Assembly: GCA_022767925.1 (NCBI GenBank)
Contig: JALENG010000098.1
Span: 1-43,783, forward strand
Reading direction: 5' to 3'
Length of the DNA stretch: 43,783 bases
Origin: Clostridia bacterium
GTDB lineage: Bacteria; Bacillota; Clostridia; Oscillospirales; Acutalibacteraceae
The notes under the pieces are model-generated. The model searched no databases. It saw only the letters and a program-made list of their open reading frames with translations, and had not been told where the DNA came from. A program made the position numbers and the translations under genes. Of this stretch, positions 29,320-36,799 are shown one piece after another (within the stretch, counting starts at the first letter, position 1; every line of letters starts with the position of its first letter).

Positions 29320-30171
29320 TTATTCCCCCAATTTTTCTTTGGTCAGGCGGGATTGCTTCATCATACGGCGCAGGGTATCGCCATCCTCCCGATGGATGGC
29401 ATCGCGGAAATCCTTCAAATTGTCGAGCAGCAGATCCAGCTCGGCGAGCAGCGGTTCACGGTTCTCCAAAAACAGCTCGGTCCACATCACTTCGTTGATC
29501 CGGGCCACCCGCGATACATCGTGATAGCTGCCGGCCGAAAAGCCCACATGCTGTTCGCAGCTGGGACTGAGCACATAGGCGCAGGCCAGCACATGGGGCA
29601 GCTGGGAGGTATAGGCAATCATGCGGTCGTGATGGGCCGGAGTCGCCAGCGTGACAGAGCCAAAGCCCATAGAGAAGGCCAGCTGACGTACGGTATCCAC
29701 CGCCTCCTGCGGGGCACCGCAGGGTACCAGAATATAGCTGGCACCGCGGAACAGATGGGCATCGCTCACATCAAAACCGTTGCGCTCCTTGCCGGCCATG
29801 GGATGGCCGCCCACGAAAATAAATCCGAATTCATGGGAGAGGGATACCATTTCCTCGCAGATAGCCGTTTTAATCCCGCAGGCATCGCACACAATGCACC
29901 CCTTTTTCAGGTGAGGTCCCAGCGCTCTGGCCAGTTTCACACAGGCCGCCGGATAGGCGCACAGAAAAACGAGATCCACCTGGGAAAGAGACACTTCGTC
30001 CACGGCGGCGTCAATGGCCCCACAGGCCAGTGCCTTTTCCAGCGGCTGGGGTGAACGGTTCATCCCCAGTACCCGATGGGGGGTAAAGGCCTTCAGTGCT
30101 TTGGCGATGGAGCCGCCGATGATCCCCATCCCGCAGACCAGAATGGTCATGGGCGCTTGCTTCTTTTCCAT
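29320..30171 (-). CDS. tyrA: Prephenate dehydrogenase
   Basis: 283 residues. An N-terminal NAD(P) Rossmann fold with CGMGIIGGSIAKAL is followed by the helical dimer domain; GGHPMAGKERNG is the conserved catalytic-site segment. It converts prephenate to 4-hydroxyphenylpyruvate for tyrosine. No fused chorismate mutase or ACT domain is present, so PheA probably supplies prephenate. First gene of the five-gene operon, behind two candidate promoters. Confidence 0.94.
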   Translation of the reverse strand: MEKKQAPMTILVCGMGIIGGSIAKALKAFTPHRVLGMNRSPQPLEKALACGAIDAAVDEVSLSQVDLVFLCAYPAACVKLARALGPHLKKGCIVCDACGIKTAICEEMVSLSHEFGFIFVGGHPMAGKERNGFDVSDAHLFRGASYILVPCGAPQEAVDTVRQLAFSMGFGSVTLATPAHHDRMIAYTSQLPHVLACAYVLSPSCEQHVGFSAGSYHDVSRVARINEVMWTELFLENREPLLAELDLLLDNLKDFRDAIHREDGDTLRRMMKQSRLTKEKLGE

Positions 30172-30201
30172 ATTAGCATTTCCTCACAGTCGATTCTCTT
30201 T

Positions 30202-30230
30202 ATTATACTGCCCCGAAGGGATGGCGTAAA
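30202..30230 (-). promoter_or_regulatory. Proximal promoter of tyrA-aroBAC-pheA
   Basis: Read on the minus strand: TTTACG (30225-30230), 17-bp spacer, TATAAT (30202-30207), about 25 bases before the start codon region. Confidence 0.7.
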
Positions 30231-30272
30231 GGCCCTTTCCAAAATGGGGCCATTTTTCCGCAGTCTTTCTCC

Positions 30273-30301
30273 AGTATAAAAGAGAAACCGGAAAAAATCA
30301 A
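30273..30301 (-). promoter_or_regulatory. Distal promoter of tyrA-aroBAC-pheA
   Basis: Read on the minus strand: TTGATT (30296-30301), 17-bp spacer, TATACT (30273-30278). Its transcript would include a GGCCC/GGGCC hairpin before the second promoter. Confidence 0.55.
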
Positions 30302-30329
30302 TGCTTTTTAGCTGGAAAGCATAAAAGAT

Positions 30330-30353
30330 AAAAATCGCCCCGGCTGCGGGGCG
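30330..30353 (-). terminator. Terminator of aroE-aroK
   Basis: 7-bp GC stem (30336-30342 with 30347-30353) followed on the minus strand by ATTTTTATC. It splits the aro cluster into two transcription units. Confidence 0.8.
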
Positions 30354-30361
30354 AAAAGGGC

Positions 30362-30871
30362 TTACAGGTTCCCAAATTTTCTGGCGATGAATTCGGCCGT
30401 CTGCAGGGCGGTCTTTTTGGTGTGAACCCGGTAATCAGCGGCCGACCGGTACAGAGGGGTCCGCTGATGATAAAGGTCGCGGATAATTTCCTCCCGGTTG
30501 GGCTTTTGCAGCAGGGGGCGGTGGGTATCGTACTGCAGCCGTTTCTGCAGTACCCAAAGGGGCACGTCCAGCAGCAGGATCACCCCATTTTCCCGCAGCA
30601 GGGCGGCGTTCTCCTCACGCAGAACCGTTCCTCCGCCCGAACCGATAATCAGGTTCTTTTCTTTCGATAATGTGCGGCAGGCCTCGGTCTCCATCCGGCG
30701 GAAAGCCTCTTCGCCCTTTTGCGCAAAGATCTCCGTGATGGTCATGCCCTCCTGCTCTTCGATGTACGCGTCCATATCGAGAAAGGGTCGGTCCAGGAGC
30801 ACGGCCAACCGGTGGCCAATGGTGGTCTTCCCGCTGCCCATAAAGCCGCACAGAATAATATTTTTACTCAT
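30362..30871 (-). CDS. aroK: Shikimate kinase
   Basis: 169 residues, one P-loop kinase domain. Walker A GFMGSGKTT (9-17), DMDAYIEEQEGMTI (shikimate-binding Asp) and IGSGGGTV (Walker B/Gly-rich) are present, with R in HRPLLQ in the lid. It phosphorylates shikimate with ATP. It overlaps the aroE stop by 8 bases; AAAGGAGGGG precedes the ATG. Confidence 0.96.
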   Translation of the reverse strand: MSKNIILCGFMGSGKTTIGHRLAVLLDRPFLDMDAYIEEQEGMTITEIFAQKGEEAFRRMETEACRTLSKEKNLIIGSGGGTVLREENAALLRENGVILLLDVPLWVLQKRLQYDTHRPLLQKPNREEIIRDLYHQRTPLYRSAADYRVHTKKTALQTAEFIARKFGNL

Positions 30872-31757
30872 TCTGCCCCTCCTTTTCGGGAAAACGGCGC
30901 TTCATTTCCCCGACTGCATCGCGGATCACGGCGTCCATCTCCGACTGGGTAAAGGTGTGCCCAAACCAGTGGCCATGGGCCACCGCCGCCTGCCATACCA
31001 GCATATCCATCCCGTGTACGGTGGGGATGTGGTTCTTCTCCGCTAGCCGGAGCAGCTCGGTGGTATCGGGGTTGTAAACGGCGTCAAACACGGCGCCGCA
31101 CTGCCGGATAACGGTCTCCGATACGGGGGAGACTCCGGCGTGGGGATACATGCCCACACTGGTGCAGTTGAGCAGCAGGGAAAAGGATTCCCGTCCGTCC
31201 AGCTCCTCCAGTACGGCGGAGGAGAGCTCGCCGGTTTTCCCCAGGGTGTGCAGGTGGTTCTGCAGATCCCGGCACAGTGCCTCGGCTTTTAACAGGCTCT
31301 TTTTCCGGCAGGCAATGGTCAGGCGGGGGGACTCCACCTGCTCACACAGGGCAAAGGCGACGGCCCGCGCCGCACCGCCCGCCCCCAGAAGGAGCATGGA
31401 ACCGCCGGGCTGAATTCCCCGGCCCCGCAGGGCCGCGAGGCATCCGGGCCCGTCGGTGGTATGACCGGTCAGGCGGCCGTCCTCCCCCACGCAGACGGTA
31501 TTGACCGAGCCGAAAGCCCGGGCATTGGAGTCCATCTCGTCCAAATAGGGCAGGATGGCCTGTTTATGGGGGATGGTGATATTAAATCCCTGCAGTGTGC
31601 GCAGGGTGGCGATCTTCTGGGAGAGCTCCTGCGGGGGAATGTCCATTACCGTATAGTCCGCCTGTACGCCGCGCAGGGCAAACAGCCGGCTATTGATAAA
31701 CGGGGACATGGTGTGGCCAATGGGGTGGCCGATGACACAATACTGCCTTTTTTGCAT
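30864..31757 (-). CDS. aroE: Shikimate dehydrogenase (NADP)
   Basis: 297 residues from the ATG at 31757 (ACGAGG 8-10 bases upstream; the frame is open much further but without a better site). Substrate residues: GHPIGHTMSP at the start, NITIPHK with catalytic Lys65, and NTD-type Asp102 in GHTTDGPG. The cofactor loop is LLGAGGAARAVAFAL. It reduces 3-dehydroshikimate to shikimate. First of the aroE-aroK pair. Confidence 0.95.
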   Translation of the reverse strand: MQKRQYCVIGHPIGHTMSPFINSRLFALRGVQADYTVMDIPPQELSQKIATLRTLQGFNITIPHKQAILPYLDEMDSNARAFGSVNTVCVGEDGRLTGHTTDGPGCLAALRGRGIQPGGSMLLLGAGGAARAVAFALCEQVESPRLTIACRKKSLLKAEALCRDLQNHLHTLGKTGELSSAVLEELDGRESFSLLLNCTSVGMYPHAGVSPVSETVIRQCGAVFDAVYNPDTTELLRLAEKNHIPTVHGMDMLVWQAAVAHGHWFGHTFTQSEMDAVIRDAVGEMKRRFPEKEGQNE

Positions 31758-31830
31758 AAAAATCGCCTCGTTTTGCATGTTCTCATGAAAAAAGCACAGA
31801 GAATCCCGAAAAAATTTGGAACTCGTCTTC

Positions 31831-31859
31831 TTGACAAATGCGCTGATTCCTAATAATAT
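31831..31859 (+). promoter_or_regulatory. Promoter of acpP
   Basis: TTGACA (31831-31836), 17-bp spacer, TAATAT (31854-31859). Transcription would start near 31866, leaving about 140 bases of leader before acpP. It faces the aroE promoter at 31909-31938. Confidence 0.75.
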
Positions 31860-31908
31860 CTTGTATAGAGAGCGGCCCATGTCGTTCAGCTGTGCGGTTT
31901 GTGCTCCC

Positions 31909-31938
31909 ATTGTACCATAGGCCAAACGCACTTGTCCA
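31909..31938 (-). promoter_or_regulatory. Promoter of aroE-aroK
   Basis: Read on the minus strand: TGGACA (31933-31938), 18-bp spacer, TACAAT (31909-31914) with TG one base before the -10. The start would be near 31902, about 145 bases before the aroE ATG. Confidence 0.6.
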
Positions 31939-32005
31939 GTAAAGAGAATTGGCGGTGGGAAAAGAAAGAGAGTGCCGCCATCAAAAAAGTAGGAGGTCAA
32001 TTCAA

Positions 32006-32233
32006 ATGGTATTCGAGAAAGTGAAAGCAATCCTGAGCGAGCAGTTCGATGTAGAAGAGGATTCCATCACCCTGGAGTCCAGCATCACCGAGGATCTGGG
32101 TGCGGATTCTCTGGATGTTGTGGATCTGCTGATGTCCATTGAGGATGAGTTCGAGGTGGAAGTGCCCGACTCCGAAGTGGAGAACATCAAAACGGTCGGC
32201 GATCTGGTCAAGTATATCGAGGATAAAGCCTGA
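32006..32233 (+). CDS. acpP: Acyl carrier protein
   Basis: 75 residues, acidic, four-helix. The phosphopantetheine serine sits in [19 protein letters not shown]. It carries acyl chains as thioesters in fatty acid synthesis. ATG at 32006 after TAGGAGG. A single-gene unit with its own promoter and a strong terminator; the usual fab neighbours are absent here, so it might serve bulk fatty acid synthesis or a special pathway; the very typical sequence favours the former. Confidence 0.95.
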   Translation: MVFEKVKAILSEQFDVEEDSITLESSITEDLGADSLDVVDLLMSIEDEFEVEVPDSEVENIKTVGDLVKYIEDKA

Positions 32234-32267
32234 TTTCCGGTCTTCATTTTCTGAATAAGGAAAACAG

Positions 32268-32316
32268 CCGCCGCTTTTTCGCTGCCAAACAGAGAAAAAG
32301 CGGCGGTTTTTCTGTT
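32268..32316 (+). terminator. Terminator of acpP
   Basis: Perfect 13-bp stem (32268-32280 with 32294-32306) and a TTTTTCTGTTTT tail. Confidence 0.9.
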
Positions 32317-32333
32317 TTGAACACAGGGACTTC

Positions 32334-32362
32334 TTGCATTCTTTTGGGATACCACTTATAAT
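32334..32362 (+). promoter_or_regulatory. Promoter of proS
   Basis: TTGCAT (32334-32339), 17-bp spacer, TATAAT (32357-32362). The leader of about 90 bases holds a small hairpin, CCCCGG (32377-32382) with CCGGGG (32391-32396), near a CCTTTTATCTT run; no T-box signature is seen. Confidence 0.75.
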
Positions 32363-32457
32363 AAGAGTCGTATCTGCCCCGGGCAATCATCCGGGGAGGT
32401 CCCTTTTATCTTAGAAGAAAATCCGTTTCCGGCGGAGAGAAATAAGGAGAAAAATAT

Positions 32458-33897
32458 ATGGCCAAACAGAAAAAAATGGTGGAAGCGATTACCTCGATGG
32501 ATGTCGATTTCTCCAAATGGTACACCGATGTCTGCCGAAAAGCAGAGCTGATGGACTATGCCAGCACCAAGGGCTGCATGATTATCGAGCCCTATGGGTA
32601 TGCGATCTGGGAGAACATCCAGCACGACCTGGATGCCCGGTTTAAAAAAGTGGGCGTACAAAATGTGTACATGCCCCTGCTGATCCCGGAGAGTTTGCTG
32701 CAGAAGGAGAAGGATCACGTTAAGGGTTTTGCCCCCGAGGTCGCCTGGGTAACGGAGGGCGGCGGCGAAAAGCTGCAGGAGCGGTTGTGCATTCGTCCCA
32801 CCAGTGAAACCCTGTTCTGCGAGCATTTCCAGAAGGTGATCAAGTCCTGGCGCGATCTGCCGAAGATCTATAACCAGTGGTGCAGCGTACTGCGCTGGGA
32901 AAAGACCACCCGCCCGTTCCTGCGCTCCAGTGAGTTTTTGTGGCAGGAAGGCCATACCATGCACGAGACCGAGCAGGAAGCCGAGGAAATGACACTGCGT
33001 ATGCTGCAGGTGTACACCGATTTCTATAAGGATACGCTGGCCATCCCCGCCGTGACGGGCAAAAAGACGGAGAAAGAGAAATTTGCCGGTGCGGTCTCCA
33101 CCTATACCATTGAGCCCATGATGCACAATGGTGTGGCGCTGCAGGGCGGTACCTCCCACTATTTCGGGAAGGATTTTGCCGAGAGCTACGAGATTGCCTT
33201 CACCGGCCGCGACAATAAGCTGCAGACCCCGTACCAGACCAGCTGGGGGGTTTCCACCCGAATGATCGGTGCCATTATTATGGTGCACGGGGATGACAAC
33301 GGCCTGGTGCTGCCTCCGAAGGTGGCTCCTATCCAAGTGGCCATCGTTCCCATTGCGCAGCATAAAGAGGGCGTGTTGGACAAGTGCCGCGAGGTATATA
33401 GCGAGCTGTACGAGACCTTCCGGGTGAAGCTGGATGATTCGGACCAGACCCCCGGCTGGAAATTCAGCCAGTACGAGATGCAGGGCGTGCCGCTGCGCCT
33501 GGAGCTGGGTCCCAAGGATATGGAGCAGGGCCAGTGCGTGCTGGTTCGCCGCGACAACGGCGAGAAGACGGTGGTTCCGCTGGAGAACCTGACGGATACC
33601 GTGGAGAAGATGCTGGCGGACGTCCACCAGAATATGTATGAGAAAGCCCTGAAGAATCTGGAGGAGAAAACGTTTACCGCCACCAATCTGGAGGAGTTTT
33701 TGGATATCGCAGAGAACAAGCCTGGCTTTATCAAGGCCATGTGGTGCGGCGATGCCGCCTGCGAGGAAACCCTGAAGGAGAAGACAGGCGGCGTAAAGTC
33801 CCGCTGCATCCCGTTTGTGGAGGACCATGTGGGTGACGTGTGCGTGTGCTGCGGAAAACCGGCCAAGCACATGGTCTATTGGGGACGCCAGTACTGA
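32458..33897 (+). CDS. proS: Prolyl-tRNA synthetase, archaeal/eukaryotic (type 3) form
   Basis: 479 residues. It lacks the roughly 180-residue editing insertion of the common bacterial enzyme and has the type-3 C-terminal zinc-like domain, with cysteines in [17 protein letters not shown] and [18 protein letters not shown]. Class II motifs: motif 2 in [16 protein letters not shown] and motif 3 in [20 protein letters not shown]; the proline-pocket RPTSET is clear. It charges tRNA-Pro. AAGGAG precedes the ATG. Without the insertion, clearance of misacylated Ala-tRNA-Pro would need a free-standing protein elsewhere. Confidence 0.97.
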   Translation: MAKQKKMVEAITSMDVDFSKWYTDVCRKAELMDYASTKGCMIIEPYGYAIWENIQHDLDARFKKVGVQNVYMPLLIPESLLQKEKDHVKGFAPEVAWVTEGGGEKLQERLCIRPTSETLFCEHFQKVIKSWRDLPKIYNQWCSVLRWEKTTRPFLRSSEFLWQEGHTMHETEQEAEEMTLRMLQVYTDFYKDTLAIPAVTGKKTEKEKFAGAVSTYTIEPMMHNGVALQGGTSHYFGKDFAESYEIAFTGRDNKLQTPYQTSWGVSTRMIGAIIMVHGDDNGLVLPPKVAPIQVAIVPIAQHKEGVLDKCREVYSELYETFRVKLDDSDQTPGWKFSQYEMQGVPLRLELGPKDMEQGQCVLVRRDNGEKTVVPLENLTDTVEKMLADVHQNMYEKALKNLEEKTFTATNLEEFLDIAENKPGFIKAMWCGDAACEETLKEKTGGVKSRCIPFVEDHVGDVCVCCGKPAKHMVYWGRQY

Positions 33898-33910
33898 AAA
33901 ACAGAACGGA

Positions 33911-33950
33911 AAGGCCCGGCTTTTGGAAAAAGCGGGGCCTTTTTTCTTTA
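33911..33950 (+). terminator. Terminator of proS
   Basis: 14-bp stem with one mismatch (AAGGCCCGGCTTTT against its partner), then TTTTTTCTTT. Confidence 0.85.
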
Positions 33951-33991
33951 AAACAGCGTATTGGGATTTTATTTTGAGAGGGGAAGAAACC

Positions 33992-34801
33992 ATGGGAAAC
34001 GGAGAGTGCAGCGGCCGGGTGGCCGCCGTAACCGGCGCCGGCAGCGGGGTCGGTCTGGCCATTGCCCGGCGTTTGCAGCAGCAGGGGTACCGGGTGTACA
34101 ACCTCAGCCGCCACCCGGGGCAAGGGAAGGGCCTGTCCTTTCTGTCCTGTGACGTCACCCGTGAGGAGCAGGTGCAGGCGGCCTTTTCCGCCATTTGGCA
34201 GCAGCAGGGCCGGCTGGATGTGCTGGTGTGCAATGCGGGCATGGGCGTGAGCGGAGCGGTGGAGTTTATCCCGGAGGAGGACCGCCGGGACCAGATGGAG
34301 GTGAACGAAGCCGGGGCCTTTCGCTGTGCCCGGCAGGCGGCCGTCTTCATGCGGGAGCAAGGTAGGGGAAAAATCCTGTTCATCTCCTCGCTGGCTGCGG
34401 TCTTTCCCATCCCGTTTCAGGCGTATTATGCGGCGGGAAAAGCGGCGCTGATGGTTTTCTCCGATGCATTGGGGATGGAATTGGCCCCTTTTTCGGTGCA
34501 GTGCGGCTGCCTGCTGCTGGGGGATGTGAAAACCGGATTTACCGCCGCCCGGCGGAAAAATGAGACGGGGGATGACCGGTACGGTGGGCGGATTCGCCGG
34601 TCGGTGGAGAAAATGGAGAAGGACGAGCGCAGCGGGATGTCCCCGGAGAAGGTGGCCCGTACGGCCGTCCGGTGTCTGGGCCGCCGCCGGCTGCCGCCGA
34701 GAAAGCCCGTGGGTGGTTCCTGCTCAGTGCTGTGCGCCCTGAACCGGGTGCTGCCCCACCGGGCGGTGCTGTTTTTGCTGCACCGGCTGTATGCCTCCTG
34801 A
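33992..34801 (+). CDS. Short-chain dehydrogenase/reductase
   Basis: 269 residues, classical SDR. The cofactor loop TGAGSGVG is at 14-21, followed by NLSRH at the end of beta-2 (Arg suggests NADP preference), CDVT, and the structural NAG in VCNAGMGVSG. The active site is ISSLAA (Ser) and YYAAGK (Tyr/Lys). The start is the ATG at 33992 after GAGAGGGGAAGAAA; the longer frame reads proS. The C-terminal 60 residues are basic (RRR, KPVGG) and end in a hydrophobic stretch, so it may sit at the membrane. Substrate unknown; no pathway partner adjoins. Confidence 0.88.
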   Translation: MGNGECSGRVAAVTGAGSGVGLAIARRLQQQGYRVYNLSRHPGQGKGLSFLSCDVTREEQVQAAFSAIWQQQGRLDVLVCNAGMGVSGAVEFIPEEDRRDQMEVNEAGAFRCARQAAVFMREQGRGKILFISSLAAVFPIPFQAYYAAGKAALMVFSDALGMELAPFSVQCGCLLLGDVKTGFTAARRKNETGDDRYGGRIRRSVEKMEKDERSGMSPEKVARTAVRCLGRRRLPPRKPVGGSCSVLCALNRVLPHRAVLFLLHRLYAS

Positions 34802-34892
34802 TTTTTCGTCGAAAATCCACCCGAACTGGAAAAGCGAACAGAAAGGCAAAAAACTGCTACGGAAATTTAGGTAAAAAGTCATCTGCCTTTCT

Positions 34893-34921
34893 TGCGGATG
34901 GAAATATTGTTTTTCTATACT
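34893..34921 (+). promoter_or_regulatory. Candidate promoter of the GH13 pair
   Basis: TTGCGG (34893-34898), 17-bp spacer, TATACT (34916-34921). The region 34802-34990 has no gene. The -35 is weak, which fits control by an activator. Confidence 0.5.
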
Positions 34922-34990
34922 GTTAAAGGTGGATTTCTGCCTTTTGTTATTGGGGAGCAGAGAAAACAATTTTGGAAAGGATGACACATT

Positions 34991-36757
34991 ATGATCAATC
35001 GTGAAGCGGTGCTGCACATCCCCCGCAGCAGTTATTCGTATCCGTATGCGGAACGCGGTTTCTGTTTTCGGATTCGCACGGCAAAAGGAAACGTAAAAAA
35101 AGCAGAGGTAATGGTGGGCAGTTTTTATGGATGGGAGAAGCGCGATACCTTCCTGATGGAAAAAGTGGCCACTGATCAGCTGTTTGACTATTTTGAGTAT
35201 CTGTACGATTGCCGGGCGGACAACCGGCTGGCCTATTGCTTCCGTATCAGTGATGGGGAAGAGGAGCTGCTGTACGGAGAAAACGGTTTCTTTGTGGAGA
35301 AGGACACCGATGTGGATCACGACCGCACCGACTTTTTGTTCTTCAAGTACTCCACCATCAACCCCGCCGATATCCACCGCAAGCCCTCCTGGGTGGGAAG
35401 TGCCAACTTCTATCAGATTTTTGTCGAGCGCTTCTGCAACGGGGACCCAGCCCTGTCGCCGGAGAATGTACAGCCTTGGGGTACCGAACCCACCCGCAGT
35501 AATTTCATGGGCGGTGATCTGCCGGGGATTATCCAGCACCTGGACTATCTGCAGGAGCTGGGTGTAACCGCTTTGTATCTGACCCCCATTTTTGAGGGCG
35601 GCAGCAACCATAAGTATGATACCATCGACTACGGGGCCATCGACCCACATTTCGGCGATGAGAAAACCCTGCGCGAGCTGGTGGAAAAGGCCCATGCCCG
35701 GGGCATCCGGGTGGTGCTGGATGCGGTTTTCAACCACTGCGGCTTCTATTTCCCGCAGTTCCAGGATGTGCTGAAAAACGGCGAGAATTCTCCCTATAAG
35801 AATTGGTTCCGGGCCAAGGAGTTTCCTCTGTCCACGAATCCGACCAATTACGAGAGCTTTGCCATGGGCCCGTTTATGCCCAAGCTGAATCTGTCGGATG
35901 AGGGAATGCGCAGCTATATTCTGGAGAACGTGGAAAAATGGACCCGCTGCGGCATTGACGGCTGGCGGTTGGATGTGGCCGATGCGGTAGAATGCGTATT
36001 CTGGCGCGATTTCCGCCGGGTGGTGCGCCGGGTGAATCCGGAAGCAATCATCATCGGCGAGTGCTGGTGGAACAGCGATGCCTGGCTGCGCGGCGATATG
36101 TGGGACGGCGTGATGAACTATCCGGTGGAGCGCCCCAGTGAGCTGTATTTTGCAAGGGGGACCATTTCGGCACAGGATTTTGCCGAGCGGGTCAATAATG
36201 TGCGGATGCGCTATACCCGCATGGCCAACGAGTGCATGCTCAACCTGCTGGACAGCCACGATGCTCCGCGCTTTATCAATCTGTGCGGCGGGGATAAGCG
36301 GCGGCTGAAAAATGCGGCGGCATTCCTGTTCACCTATATCGGAATGCCCTGCACGTATTACGGTACCGAAATCGGCATGACCGGCGACAATGATCCCGAC
36401 GACCGCAAGTGTTTCGACTGGAACCGGGAGAACTGGGATATGGATCTGTGGCAGCATTACCACAAGCTGATGGTGCTGCGCCGTGACAATCAGGTGGTTC
36501 AGTACGGGGATGTGCGTCTGTGGGCTGAAAACGAGATGCTGGTGCTGCGCCGCTTTATCGGTATGGGCCGCCTGTTCCGGATGTCGGTAGTCACGGTGGT
36601 CAATAATACGGAAGAGGATCGCACCGTTTCGCTGGAGAATGCGGGAGGTATGACAGATATTCTCACCGACGAGGTGTTCCCCCTTGCGGACGGAAAGGTT
36701 GCAGTTACTGTGCCGGCCATGAGTGCCCGGGTGCTGAAGACCAATCCACTGTTTTAA
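34991..36757 (+). CDS. GH13 neopullulanase/cyclomaltodextrinase-like enzyme, copy 1
   Basis: 588 residues without signal peptide, so cytoplasmic. An N-terminal CBM34-like domain (about 1-125) is followed by the GH13 barrel. Catalytic residues: nucleophile D328 in GWRLDVADAV, acid/base E357 in IIGECWW and D424 in LLDSHDAPR; conserved region I is DAVFNHCG. The C-terminal beta domain starts near 505. By family knowledge (GH13_20) it hydrolyses cyclodextrins, pullulan and maltooligosaccharides, often as a dimer. First of a tandem pair; ribosome site GGAAAGGATGA. The exact substrate cannot be told. Confidence 0.93.
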   Translation: MINREAVLHIPRSSYSYPYAERGFCFRIRTAKGNVKKAEVMVGSFYGWEKRDTFLMEKVATDQLFDYFEYLYDCRADNRLAYCFRISDGEEELLYGENGFFVEKDTDVDHDRTDFLFFKYSTINPADIHRKPSWVGSANFYQIFVERFCNGDPALSPENVQPWGTEPTRSNFMGGDLPGIIQHLDYLQELGVTALYLTPIFEGGSNHKYDTIDYGAIDPHFGDEKTLRELVEKAHARGIRVVLDAVFNHCGFYFPQFQDVLKNGENSPYKNWFRAKEFPLSTNPTNYESFAMGPFMPKLNLSDEGMRSYILENVEKWTRCGIDGWRLDVADAVECVFWRDFRRVVRRVNPEAIIIGECWWNSDAWLRGDMWDGVMNYPVERPSELYFARGTISAQDFAERVNNVRMRYTRMANECMLNLLDSHDAPRFINLCGGDKRRLKNAAAFLFTYIGMPCTYYGTEIGMTGDNDPDDRKCFDWNRENWDMDLWQHYHKLMVLRRDNQVVQYGDVRLWAENEMLVLRRFIGMGRLFRMSVVTVVNNTEEDRTVSLENAGGMTDILTDEVFPLADGKVAVTVPAMSARVLKTNPLF

Positions 36758-36799
36758 GGAAAGCCGGCCGCCGGCCGGAGAGAGAAAGGAGAACTTTTC

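Noticed and set aside
32356-34410. 684-residue minus frame across proS and the SDR gene
   Set aside because: Antisense shadow; it crosses the proS promoter and terminator.
36758-36799. CCGGCCGCCGGCCGG palindrome between the GH13 genes as a terminator
   Set aside because: No T-run follows and the downstream gene has its own ribosome site only; probably just a GC-rich spacer hairpin.
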